Positions 4,792 to 12,650 of a stretch of DNA of 22,640 nt are shown piece by piece. The translations under genes were made by a program, and so were the position numbers. Numbering within the stretch: the first letter of the stretch is position 1; each line of letters begins with the position of its first letter. The notes beneath the pieces are model-generated. The model did no database searches. It was not told where the DNA came from and was given only the letters and a program-made list of their open reading frames with translations. Origin of the DNA: a virus; the IMG/VR virus record IMGVR_UViG_3300034374_006773, positions 1-22,640 of that record; one strand, given 5' to 3'.

Positions 4792-5585
4792 TATATGATC
4801 TCCCAATTACTGGGGTATAAATCTTTCGTATTTAAGTGAGCGTTGTTTGGTCCGAACCACTTAGAAGGAGCGATAACTCTACCTGTGTTTGCTAACCATG
4901 CACCCCACCATGAGAAGGTGGAGTTAGCGATAATGAAATCACTACATTGTGTCATCAAATATAGATCATGATAGGAACTATTTCCCTCTGAGAGAAGGAA
5001 CCTATCAGGTTTAAAGAGATCTTGAGAACAAGCCCAGAATGGATCATCAGTAAATAAAACCACTTCCCTGTCTGGATCAAACTTACTCAAAGCCTCTTCG
5101 TACCACTCAAGAGAAAGATTGTGGTGATTACCACTGTTGATCAGAAAGTCACCCCTACGAACATGTAAAGCGATGGGACTTTGATCAAACACCTCTTCAA
5201 CGATTGATTTACACTCACTCTGGATCTTAGAGTTGAATGTGAATTCCTTTCGAATAGTATCTTCAATATGTTTGAAGTACTTTTCCGATTGGAAGAATCC
5301 ATACAGACTTACATTGTCAGGACAATGGTTGAATAGATTATCGTCGAAGTGAAATCCTTCTTCTTGAATGACCTTACCCCTAATCATACCCCGTGTGGAA
5401 TTGATTGTAAAGGGTTTGTCCAATTCAATATGAAGAAGATTCCCCAGACCATCGTTGAATACATCATCGTGATCAGGGATACACATATCATAACCCAAGT
5501 TTGCTGCGATTCCTTTGGTCGCAGCATACTGAAACATTTGGTTTCCTAATTGACCAGCCTTACCAAGATAATCAAATCCAATCAT
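4791..5585 (-). CDS. GT11-family fucosyltransferase-like (264 aa)
   Basis: This is an alpha-1,2-fucosyltransferase-type enzyme using a GDP-sugar donor. Family marks are the N-terminal GQLGNQMFQYA (residues 11-21), the donor-binding HVRRGD motif (141-146) and SDFIIANSTFSWWGAWL (215-231). Length matches bacterial GT11 enzymes. All key residues are present, in contrast to its paralogue at 8891-9697. It starts inside the last 14 nt of the upstream SDR gene and ends in a one-base overlap with the GT25 gene. The true donor could be GDP-L-fucose, GDP-colitose or GDP-L-galactose. A GDP-mannose 3,5-epimerase in the same cluster makes the last worth testing. Confidence 0.92.
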   Translation of the reverse strand: MIGFDYLGKAGQLGNQMFQYAATKGIAANLGYDMCIPDHDDVFNDGLGNLLHIELDKPFTINSTRGMIRGKVIQEEGFHFDDNLFNHCPDNVSLYGFFQSEKYFKHIEDTIRKEFTFNSKIQSECKSIVEEVFDQSPIALHVRRGDFLINSGNHHNLSLEWYEEALSKFDPDREVVLFTDDPFWACSQDLFKPDRFLLSEGNSSYHDLYLMTQCSDFIIANSTFSWWGAWLANTGRVIAPSKWFGPNNAHLNTKDLYPSNWEII

Positions 5586-6423
5586 TCTTCATCTCATCAA
5601 ATACTTTATGAATACCTGCTTCTATTCCAGTTTTAGGTAACCACCAACCCATGATATATGAGTCTGCTTCGTTTCTTTTGTCAAGTTGAACACTGTCTTT
5701 TGCAAGACCAGGTTTGATCTTAACATCATACCTTTCAATTCTATTGAAACATCCCTGAATAATTTCAGCAACTTCTTTAATTGAAGTAGATCTGAAGGAA
5801 GTGATATGAAGAGGATCTTCTGGTTTGAAGTCTGTGTAGTTCTCCATGATAGTCTCAAGAGCTTCACAACAATCCTCAGCATACAGGAACTGACGTTCTT
5901 CTGTACCATCGGTCATCATCTCAAACTCACCTTCCTCAAATCCTCTACGAATAAAGTCAGTAATGACGTGAGACTTTTCGTGATCTTTCTCAATACCATA
6001 TACATTCCAGAACTTAACCGTAAGTCCTTTCAGTGCAGTGGTATAAAGTTCACCGACTCTCTTCATCACACCATAAGGAGAGTAACTCATGTTACTCATC
6101 TGAGATGATGCGAAGACAAATCTCTTATTATACTTCTCAAGAAGACCAAAAACATTGGCCATCAAACGAGTATTGTTATTGATGAAGTCAAAGGTGTGTT
6201 GGTACTTCTTAAGGTAACGTGATCCACCCACATCAAATGCAAGGAAGAAAACAAAGTCTGCTGTCTCAATTGCATTCTCAAGATATTGATTTGGGATTAC
6301 GCTCAAATCATGATTAGGTGTTTCAACCTTATCAAAATCAATAACTACATGACCCTTCTTACGAAGATACTCTGAAAGGTAGGCACCTATCTGCCCACTA
6401 GAACCAAGGTTAAGAACCTTCAT
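5572..6423 (-). CDS. NAD-dependent epimerase/reductase, extended SDR (283 aa)
   Basis: This is a nucleotide-sugar-modifying enzyme of the extended short-chain dehydrogenase family. The Rossmann motif is NLGSSGQIGAYL (GxxGxxG, residues 7-13), the active-site Ser is in ASSQMS (105-110) and the Tyr-x3-Lys pair is Tyr117/Lys121 in SPYGVMKR. The C-terminal half would bind the sugar nucleotide. Specificity cannot be read: it could be a 4-epimerase, a 4-ketoreductase or a fucose-synthase-like enzyme. It starts within the last 14 nt of the upstream glycosyltransferase and overlaps the GT11 gene by 14 nt. The N-terminal residue after the core motif (GSSGQIG rather than TGGAGFIG) marks it as divergent from the other SDRs here. 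Confidence 0.88.
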   Translation of the reverse strand: MKVLNLGSSGQIGAYLSEYLRKKGHVVIDFDKVETPNHDLSVIPNQYLENAIETADFVFFLAFDVGGSRYLKKYQHTFDFINNNTRLMANVFGLLEKYNKRFVFASSQMSNMSYSPYGVMKRVGELYTTALKGLTVKFWNVYGIEKDHEKSHVITDFIRRGFEEGEFEMMTDGTEERQFLYAEDCCEALETIMENYTDFKPEDPLHITSFRSTSIKEVAEIIQGCFNRIERYDVKIKPGLAKDSVQLDKRNEADSYIMGWWLPKTGIEAGIHKVFDEMKNDWI

Positions 6424-7225
6424 AATATTTCCTCAAATAATTTTGACCTGAATAGTATTCGATAAGTTGTTCTTTATTCATTCTCTGGATCTTTTCCCAT
6501 TCCTGCATGTTGGATTGCATGTGAGGATTATTGAACCAAGAGTTCTCTCCACGAGAGTGTTCAAGGTGATAAATGTAATCGGTTATCCTTCCTACTTTAT
6601 AACCAAGTGTAGTGTATCTATAATACCTTTCTTTATCCTCTGGAGCATAGGCTTTGAAATTTTCATTCTCCATTCCTCCATTGATATAAACAGATTTCTT
6701 AAAGAACTGAACCCATCCATACTCCGAGTCATGAATCTTTGAGTGAGATCTCAAGACACCATAGTCATTTTCTTCAAGGAAATTGGAGACAATTTCATCA
6801 GTCGCATTGACCTGATATTGATACATACCCTGACCATAGGGATATACAACATCGTAGATACCATTTCTTATACCTTTATATGCAATTTCATACGAGTCAA
6901 TCGGGAGAATGACATCACAATCGTAGTTGATGACAATCTCCGTTTTAGTCTCCATGATCATTTCATTGAGAACTTTCTGTCTATGAAACAGTGGTTCATC
7001 ACTCTGAACAAAAATATGTTTGACATCAATAGGTACTTCACATATTTCTTTCAAAATAGGAAGAGCATCTCTTCTGAAGACAGACTCCGAATCAACCTCT
7101 TTGATGATGATGTTAGTGTCAAAGTTCTCCAGAAGAAATGCTACAGTGGTAATTACATTTCTAAGTCTATCAGAAGATTCAATTCTAATAGGAATAATGA
7201 ATGTTGCCTGTCCAAGATCTCTCAT
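6410..7225 (-). CDS. GT-A glycosyltransferase, galactosyltransferase-like (271 aa)
   Basis: This is a predicted nucleotide-sugar transferase with a GT-A fold. It shows FIIPIRIESSDR at the start (residues 9-20), a DxD metal site as NYDCDV (100-105), and the C-terminal GGMENENFKAYAPEDKER block (183-200). That block resembles the G-x-x-x-E-D region of GT2 and GT7 galactosyl- or GalNAc-transferases. The gene shares four bases with the preceding SDR (ATGA) and 14 nt with the following one. Acceptor and linkage are unknown. Confidence 0.82.
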   Translation of the reverse strand: MRDLGQATFIIPIRIESSDRLRNVITTVAFLLENFDTNIIIKEVDSESVFRRDALPILKEICEVPIDVKHIFVQSDEPLFHRQKVLNEMIMETKTEIVINYDCDVILPIDSYEIAYKGIRNGIYDVVYPYGQGMYQYQVNATDEIVSNFLEENDYGVLRSHSKIHDSEYGWVQFFKKSVYINGGMENENFKAYAPEDKERYYRYTTLGYKVGRITDYIYHLEHSRGENSWFNNPHMQSNMQEWEKIQRMNKEQLIEYYSGQNYLRKYYEGS

Positions 7226-8118
7226 AGTTGAGTTTTAATCCAATCGAGAATATTTACTTTGGGTTTCCAAGTCAGTTCAGACTTTGCCTTTCTAATATCA
7301 GCAAGGGTTTCTCTCATCTCACCAGGTCTGCCAGACAAGAACAGTTGATTATCATCAATTGCATCTGCGATCTGTTTGATACTCCAGTTTTCACCGTATC
7401 CAATATTATAGACCTCACCCCAAGTATCAAGTTCAGTAAAACTAATCAAACAATTAGCTGCAACAACATCAGATACGTGAATAAAATCACGACGTTGATG
7501 ACCATCACCGTAGATAGTGAGTGGTTGACCATCTTTTTTCATCTTCAAAAACTTACTGACGGCAGGAGCATATGTTCCTACGTGTCTTGCTCTTTCACCA
7601 TATACATTGGTGTATCTGAATGCAACAGTCTTCATACCATAGAGACCATAGTATGACTTGACTAACTGTTCTCCAGATAGTTTTCCAATAGCATATGCAT
7701 TGAGAGGGTCTTCTCTCATGATCTCATTATTGGGAAGAGGATTGTTATTACCGTATGCAGCAGAAGTGGAAGAATAGATAAACCTTTCTACGCCATGTTT
7801 ACGTGCAGCCTCAAGACAGTTAATAGTTCCCATTACCTGAGTCTCAATAGTAGGAATAGGATTATCTACAGATGCTTGGACACTTGCCTTTGCGGCCAAG
7901 TGGTAAACGTAATCTACATTCTCAAAGACTTTTTCAATCTCACTGTATCTTCTTATATCGAGATGATAATTTCTAGTCCTTGAATTCCAATAATATTTGT
8001 CATGACCATCGGACGATTCATTGTCGATCACAATAACTTGATGACCCAACTTAAGTAGACCGTCAACTAGATGACTACCAATAAATCCAGCTCCACCAGT
8101 AACAAGTGATGTTTTCAT
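7222..8118 (-). CDS. UDP-glucose 4-epimerase-like SDR (298 aa)
   Basis: This is an extended SDR of the GalE/WbpP type that would interconvert UDP-sugars at C4, for example UDP-Glc/UDP-Gal or the uronic or N-acetyl forms. The NAD motif is TGGAGFIGSH (residues 7-16), followed by HLAAKASV (73-80), the Ser/Thr site YSSTSAAYG (115-123) and Tyr142-x3-Lys146 (YAIGK). The substrate-side motifs RYTNVYG and YGDGHQRRDFIHV are also typical. It is somewhat shorter than classical GalE (about 340 aa). It shares four-base overlaps with both neighbours, so it is translationally coupled. Exact substrate is not determined. Confidence 0.9.
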   Translation of the reverse strand: MKTSLVTGGAGFIGSHLVDGLLKLGHQVIVIDNESSDGHDKYYWNSRTRNYHLDIRRYSEIEKVFENVDYVYHLAAKASVQASVDNPIPTIETQVMGTINCLEAARKHGVERFIYSSTSAAYGNNNPLPNNEIMREDPLNAYAIGKLSGEQLVKSYYGLYGMKTVAFRYTNVYGERARHVGTYAPAVSKFLKMKKDGQPLTIYGDGHQRRDFIHVSDVVAANCLISFTELDTWGEVYNIGYGENWSIKQIADAIDDNQLFLSGRPGEMRETLADIRKAKSELTWKPKVNILDWIKTQL

Positions 8119-8894
8119 AACTTTTCAAAAATTCTATTCTTAAAAGACTCTTCCACGTTTGGAGGTTCTGGAATAATGATCCTAGGTTTACAATCACCCA
8201 ACCACCATGCCACCTCAGCGAATGTTGAGGCATACGTACCTACAATTGTACCACACCGTGACAATAACATCAAGTCAATCATTGCATCTACATTTGCTTG
8301 TAAGGAGTTATTATGTCCAGACTCTGCTTGATGTGGATGATTGAACTTATCTTGAGTATGAGTGATAATACGATCACCAAACTCATCCTCAATTTGTTTC
8401 AATACATCTTTATTATCACCACACAAGAAGATCTTTTGACTCTCGTCCAGTCTATCAATCGCATCAATGAATAATTGATTGTCATGCCAACGATGTCTAT
8501 CACAATACCATGATCTAATGTGGAGTCCTATGGTATCTCCCCAATCTTTGGTGAAGTCATCAACATAATCAACGATGTCTTGATTTATCTTCAGGTAAGA
8601 AAAAGCCTTTTTATATTTGTCAATGAAATACTGTGGAGTCTTTTCATAAAGTAAGTCAATATATTTGTACTCCTCACAGTGAGTCCTTTCATAATTTTGA
8701 ATATCAAATCTCCAGTGATCATATCCAGGATATGTTCTCACCTGTTCCTCAGTTGCTAAATCAATACTATCGAAGATATAAGTATCTGCTTCCTTGACAG
8801 TCAAAGCTTGTTTATATGTGGTCAAAATAGACACATAAGTTTTAATTCTATTTGCAAGACCAGGTGAACCTACATTTACAGCAACTTCAATCAT
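8115..8894 (-). CDS. Fucosyltransferase-superfamily enzyme (259 aa)
   Basis: This is a GT-B type glycosyltransferase related to the alpha-1,6/O-fucosyltransferase group rather than to GT11. The donor-binding motif is GLHIRSW (residues 123-129), with His and Arg spaced as in HxR. The C-terminal DLMLLSRCGTIVGTYASTFAEVAWW (207-231) matches the SxF(S/A)ExAW pattern of these enzymes. The N-terminus VNVGSPGLANRIKTYVS resembles the GxxNR donor-region start of the superfamily. It overlaps neighbours by four bases on each side. A GDP-sugar donor is likely from family knowledge; acceptor unknown. Confidence 0.78.
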   Translation of the reverse strand: MIEVAVNVGSPGLANRIKTYVSILTTYKQALTVKEADTYIFDSIDLATEEQVRTYPGYDHWRFDIQNYERTHCEEYKYIDLLYEKTPQYFIDKYKKAFSYLKINQDIVDYVDDFTKDWGDTIGLHIRSWYCDRHRWHDNQLFIDAIDRLDESQKIFLCGDNKDVLKQIEDEFGDRIITHTQDKFNHPHQAESGHNNSLQANVDAMIDLMLLSRCGTIVGTYASTFAEVAWWLGDCKPRIIIPEPPNVEESFKNRIFEKL

Positions 8895-9697
8895 GCTTCA
8901 ATGACCTCCCAAGACTCAGGATACAAACCATCCGTACTGATATGTTGAAGTCCAGGACCATACCAAGGAGTAGGAGCAATAACTCTCTTTACAGGGTTCT
9001 GTGAAAGATATGCACCCCACCATGAGAAGGTGGAGTTGGAGACAATAAAATCAGCACAACTAGAGATAAGACACAAATCAAAATGAGACTTCTCTACACG
9101 AGTAGAGATGTCATTGAAATGGAAGTTTTTACCTTTAAAGATCTTTTGTTTCTTACATAATTCAATATTATTTGAACAGATGATGTACTGACGATGTTCA
9201 CCCATCATCTCAATTGCCTTCTCAAAATAATTCCATGGAAGATTTCGATGATTATTGTGACTTCCAGGATAGTCAAAGTGATCATTAAACTCTCTAACTA
9301 CGATAGAGACAGGCATCTGATCTAGGAGACTTCCATAAATCTGATTTACCTCAGAGACAATTTCATCCTTGAACTTAAAGTCCCACTTCAATGCTCTCCA
9401 AGCATGTTTGAAGTATTTGTCATTTTGAAAGTAACCATTTAGATGGATGTGATTTGGACATTCATCAAATAATTCCTGACAGAACTCATGAGAGTCATGA
9501 AGTTCTACTTCATCACCTTGAATGGTTCCGTATCTACCACCACAGTGAAGCATCTTAAAACACTTACTGAGTTCTTGATTCTCGGGGATTACAAAATCAT
9601 ATCCCTTATTCTTTGCAATACCTACAAGTGCTGCATACTGAAAGAGTTGGTTACCAATTCTACCATTTCTTCCAAGGTTGTTCATTCCAATAGTCAT
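8891..9697 (-). CDS. GT11-like protein with altered donor motif (268 aa)
   Basis: This is a paralogue of the GT11 gene at 4791-5585. The N-terminus (GRIGNQLFQYAAL, residues 12-24), the mid-region NGYFQNDKYFKH and the C-terminal ADFIVSNSTFSWWGAYL (215-231) are all conserved. The expected HxRRxD motif, however, reads VSIVVREFNDHF (130-141): the His is replaced by Val, the second Arg by Glu and the Asp is shifted. In characterised GT11 enzymes this motif is important for GDP-fucose use, so the protein may be inactive, may use a different donor, or may be an accessory subunit. The reading frame is intact and overlaps both neighbours by four bases, which argues against simple decay. Confidence 0.85.
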   Translation of the reverse strand: MTIGMNNLGRNGRIGNQLFQYAALVGIAKNKGYDFVIPENQELSKCFKMLHCGGRYGTIQGDEVELHDSHEFCQELFDECPNHIHLNGYFQNDKYFKHAWRALKWDFKFKDEIVSEVNQIYGSLLDQMPVSIVVREFNDHFDYPGSHNNHRNLPWNYFEKAIEMMGEHRQYIICSNNIELCKKQKIFKGKNFHFNDISTRVEKSHFDLCLISSCADFIVSNSTFSWWGAYLSQNPVKRVIAPTPWYGPGLQHISTDGLYPESWEVIEA

Positions 9698-10521
9698 AAT
9701 TCAATCTCCTTGTTTTGTTCAGCCAGTACAGTGTCAGTGATATCTCCTACGTCAAGAGAATAGTAAGTATGCCAACCTCTTGCATTTGCTGCGTACCAGT
9801 TATTTAACGCACCTCGTGTCATCTTGACTTTCTCCCAGAACTCACGAGATTGGATCTGATAATGGTTGTTTAGAATCTCGGGGTCATCTGGTCTACCTAC
9901 AAATGAAAGGTTGATTGTAGGTCCACCTGTGGGGATCTTGTGAATGTTGAAAGACTGAACACCAAACTTGGTATTAGCAATCTGTTTAGGAGCCCAAAGG
10001 TTAAACCACTCTGGTTCTTCCTGACCACTGGTTGCACTCTTGGATCTATGAGTCATCCAGACCCTATCCCCGAATTCTGCACGAGATGTAAAATTCTTAA
10101 CCAAACCACCGTAAGGGTGATAAAGATGATCATTGCTATTAAACCATACCCAGTTGGTTTCGACGGCTCCATAATTCTCATACTTACGAAGAATTTCCTT
10201 AAGATCTATACACTTAGGACTGTAGAGAAATTCATCGAGATCAACTTGAGCAATCCATTGTGTCTCACTACAGATTGGTAAGAAGAATCGATTATTCACA
10301 TCAGTCTGTCTACCAGTATACCTCTCAGTGATATTATTTTGGAAGAGTGTAACGAAACCTTCATTAATAAAAGGTTCAAGGATTGGAAGATACTCATCAT
10401 CACTAAAGTCATTGACCAAATAGATATGGTCAACACCATGATGTTTGTAATGAAGAACCCATTCCTTTAGATTCCAACTCTCATTTTTAAATACCGATGC
10501 AACTGATAGGTAGTGTTTCAT
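9694..10521 (-). CDS. GT92/DUF23-type glycosyltransferase (275 aa)
   Basis: This is a GT-A fold transferase of the GT92-like group. The signature blocks are visible in order: SVFKNESWNLKEWVLHYKHHGVD in pieces (FKNE at 11-14, EWVLHY at 20-25, GVDHIYLVND at 29-38), the metal site QVDLDEFL (92-99), and the C-terminal NHYQIQSREFWEKVKMTRG pattern. GT92 enzymes of eukaryotes add beta-1,4-galactose to fucose, which is suggestive beside the fucosyltransferase-like genes here, but the family is broad and the match is by motif only. It overlaps both neighbours by four bases. Confidence 0.85.
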   Translation of the reverse strand: MKHYLSVASVFKNESWNLKEWVLHYKHHGVDHIYLVNDFSDDEYLPILEPFINEGFVTLFQNNITERYTGRQTDVNNRFFLPICSETQWIAQVDLDEFLYSPKCIDLKEILRKYENYGAVETNWVWFNSNDHLYHPYGGLVKNFTSRAEFGDRVWMTHRSKSATSGQEEPEWFNLWAPKQIANTKFGVQSFNIHKIPTGGPTINLSFVGRPDDPEILNNHYQIQSREFWEKVKMTRGALNNWYAANARGWHTYYSLDVGDITDTVLAEQNKEIEL

Positions 10522-11231
10522 AATGTAATACCGTGTTTCTTCCTACAATACTCAAACTCTTTCTGTACGTCTTCATCACTGATTGTCGATGATAATGCAT
10601 CTTTGTTTACTCTTTGCGTAATCAAACACTCATTAAGATATACACAGTCACCATACTTTGATCTCAAGGAATAGTAGAAATCAACATCCAATAGCATGAT
10701 GGTATTTGAGTCCCACCTGACATCCATGTTTTTGTTTTTATAAGAGATAACAGATACACCACTCATAGTGTTGTTACCTCTTGACCTCAACATATTATCA
10801 TTCCAACGAGGCATCAGATAGGTATCAAATGTTTTACCATTATCTCTAGTGTGATTAGTTCCACAAACCAACCACATCTTATCAGAGTCCATCAATGCAT
10901 TATAAGTTTTCTCTAATGCATCTTTGGTAAAGAAGTAGTCATCCATATACATCATCTTGACAACCTGACCCTTGGCGAGATTCATTCCAAGATTTTTATT
11001 GGATGCTACATCACCTCTCTTATCAGCGTTTCTATAGTAAACAATATTAAGATCAAAGATATTGTCATGACAGAAATCCATAATCTCTGTATCAACACTG
11101 TGATCAGTAACTATTACTTCTACTTCTTTCAGTGTTTGTTGTGAAATGGTACGGAACATATCAGAAAGATATCTGACACCCTTACCACCATACTCATAAC
11201 AAGGGATGACTACAGATACCTTTACTTCCAT
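10518..11231 (-). CDS. GT2-family glycosyltransferase (237 aa)
   Basis: This is an inverting GT-A glycosyltransferase. It begins VKVSVVIPCYEYGGKGVRYL, the canonical GT2 start with the nucleotide-binding first strand. It continues with VIVTDHSVD (39-47), NLGMNLAKGQVVKMMYMDDY (metal-binding Met-Asp-Asp at 96-98) and a C-terminal LDVDFYYSLR segment where the catalytic base usually lies. At 237 aa it is a single compact domain with no membrane anchor. The donor sugar cannot be read. It overlaps the methyltransferase upstream by 10 nt and GT92 downstream by 4. Confidence 0.9.
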   Translation of the reverse strand: MEVKVSVVIPCYEYGGKGVRYLSDMFRTISQQTLKEVEVIVTDHSVDTEIMDFCHDNIFDLNIVYYRNADKRGDVASNKNLGMNLAKGQVVKMMYMDDYFFTKDALEKTYNALMDSDKMWLVCGTNHTRDNGKTFDTYLMPRWNDNMLRSRGNNTMSGVSVISYKNKNMDVRWDSNTIMLLDVDFYYSLRSKYGDCVYLNECLITQRVNKDALSSTISDEDVQKEFEYCRKKHGITL

Positions 11232-11905
11232 ACCTTGACACCAGCACTGATACCATCTTCAAAAATTTCAAACTTGTATCCGTGTTTAGTCAACCATTCT
11301 CGGAACGCCTTTCTTTCATGGTGATCGTAATCGGGTTCATGTCCATGCCAGTCATCAAATCGGAAGTAGAGTTCATCCCACTCACACTTATCAATGAATT
11401 TGAATGCTGATACCGTGGGTTCATAGATGTCCAGGTCAATGTGAACTGCACCAATCTTACCGATACCAAAATCAGATGGTTCTTTCTCTACCATCTCATG
11501 GACATCTTCAACAAAGATCTTGATATTGGGAGATGCCGCACACTTTCTCTTTACATCTTCTACGGTTTTAGGAATCCAAACATACTGGGGATCGCCAATA
11601 CGAAATGCACCTTCAGCCCAACCAGCATAAGCAGGAGTGGGTTGTTGTGTAACTTCTAAACCTTTAAAGTGATCGAAACCAAAAACTTTACGTGATGGAT
11701 TTTTCTGTCCGATGGGTAGGATTGTACCACCACTACACACACCGAATTCTAGAATATCTCCTTCTCCACCCATCTCTTCAATACGTTCTGCAAAGGTAAC
11801 GTGATTGAGGGTGTATGATGCTGTGTTATTGTCAGTTCTTTTTGGACCTTCAGGAAACACATTATCGACCTCCACAAAGGAAGGTGCATTATAAACAAAT
11901 GACAT
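11222..11905 (-). CDS. TylF/macrocin-type SAM methyltransferase (227 aa)
   Basis: This is a class I methyltransferase, probably an O-methyltransferase acting on a sugar hydroxyl. Motif I is DILEFGVCSGGTI (residues 50-62), followed by VFGFDHFKGL (74-83). The metal-binding TylF-like elements are VHIDLDIYEPT (154-164) and RFDDWHGHE near 191. Sugar O-methylation is common in cyanobacterial and phage glycans. Its start ATG has no ribosome site but lies 20 nt after a late-promoter octamer (11925-11932), so part of the cluster may be boosted late. It is separated from the upstream gene by 22 nt, the largest gap inside the cluster after the promoter at 17583. Confidence 0.85.
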   Translation of the reverse strand: MSFVYNAPSFVEVDNVFPEGPKRTDNNTASYTLNHVTFAERIEEMGGEGDILEFGVCSGGTILPIGQKNPSRKVFGFDHFKGLEVTQQPTPAYAGWAEGAFRIGDPQYVWIPKTVEDVKRKCAASPNIKIFVEDVHEMVEKEPSDFGIGKIGAVHIDLDIYEPTVSAFKFIDKCEWDELYFRFDDWHGHEPDYDHHERKAFREWLTKHGYKFEIFEDGISAGVKVWK

Positions 11906-11924
11906 AGTAATAATGAATCTGGAA

Positions 11925-11932
11925 TATTTATC
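11925..11932 (-). promoter_or_regulatory. Late promoter candidate inside the glycan cluster (GATAAATA)
   Basis: The octamer GATAAATA differs from the T4 late consensus only at the first base. It overlaps the stop codon of the DUF5672 gene and sits 20 nt before the methyltransferase ATG at 11905, the spacing seen at the other late promoters here. It would allow separate late transcription of the last eleven glycan genes. Confidence 0.45.
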
Positions 11933-12650
11933 TGGGGTTGTAACCCTCTACCTCCACACCTGGTGGGAGATTATTGTGGAACCCGAAAGGAATTATACCA
12001 CGATTCTCAGGAACTGGGGACTCATATGAGAAGAACTTTGCAACTTCAACACCAGCAATTTTACACCCAGCTGCTTCATATAGGTGTTTGTTATGTACAG
12101 TGATGTTACCGTCTTCATTTGTATTGTTTCCTCCAAACATCTTGTAGAAGTCAGGTGCAACTTCTGCAACCCTAAAAGGAATCCAAGTGTGTTTAGGAAC
12201 CTCTAACAGTTTCTTTGACCTAAATGAAAATCCACCATTACCTACTCTTTGATGTTCTCCAAAAGGGGTAATGTATGCTCTTTCTCGAATGGGCCAAGGG
12301 GCACCAATATAATCATAGTCATAAAAGTTATCCATCCAAGCATCTGGATTTATAATAAAAGCATGATCTTGGATGAGAAGAACATAATCAGTATCGATAT
12401 GTTTGTGAAGATGGTACAAAATATAATAATTGTACTCATCAATATTGGTCAATGGTCTGACTTGTTCTTCTACTAAAATACCATCAGAGGACAGTTCGTC
12501 CTTGTATTTGGTAACATACTGAGGGGTGGTAACTAACTTGACCTCCCCAAAGTTTGCAACACTCTTACAAGTATGAAGTGCCTTGATGGTCTCTTCTATT
12601 CTATTTGTATTATCAATCGCAAAGCATGTTACTCTGGAAAGATCAAGCAT
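11928..12650 (-). CDS. DUF5672-family protein, probable glycosyltransferase (240 aa)
   Basis: The protein matches the DUF5672 pattern, found next to glycosyltransferases and thought to have a GT-A-like fold. It begins with a strand and DNTNRIEETIKAL. It shows YVLLIQDHAFI (residues 89-99) where a DxD-type motif is expected, then YIGAPWP (114-120), RVGNGGFSFRSK (135-146), an NEDGNI acidic site and PFGFHNN near the end. The order is diagnostic of the family. The acidic pair is replaced by Gln-Asp-His at 94-96, so metal use may differ. It overlaps the dehydratase upstream by eight bases. The sugar donor is unknown. Confidence 0.82.
   Translation of the reverse strand: MLDLSRVTCFAIDNTNRIEETIKALHTCKSVANFGEVKLVTTPQYVTKYKDELSSDGILVEEQVRPLTNIDEYNYYILYHLHKHIDTDYVLLIQDHAFIINPDAWMDNFYDYDYIGAPWPIRERAYITPFGEHQRVGNGGFSFRSKKLLEVPKHTWIPFRVAEVAPDFYKMFGGNNTNEDGNITVHNKHLYEAAGCKIAGVEVAKFFSYESPVPENRGIIPFGFHNNLPPGVEVEGYNPR

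Noticed and set aside
6467-7231. Long plus-strand frames opposite the glycosyltransferase at 6410-7225
   Set aside because: They are antisense shadows; the minus-strand gene has clear GT motifs and coupled neighbours.
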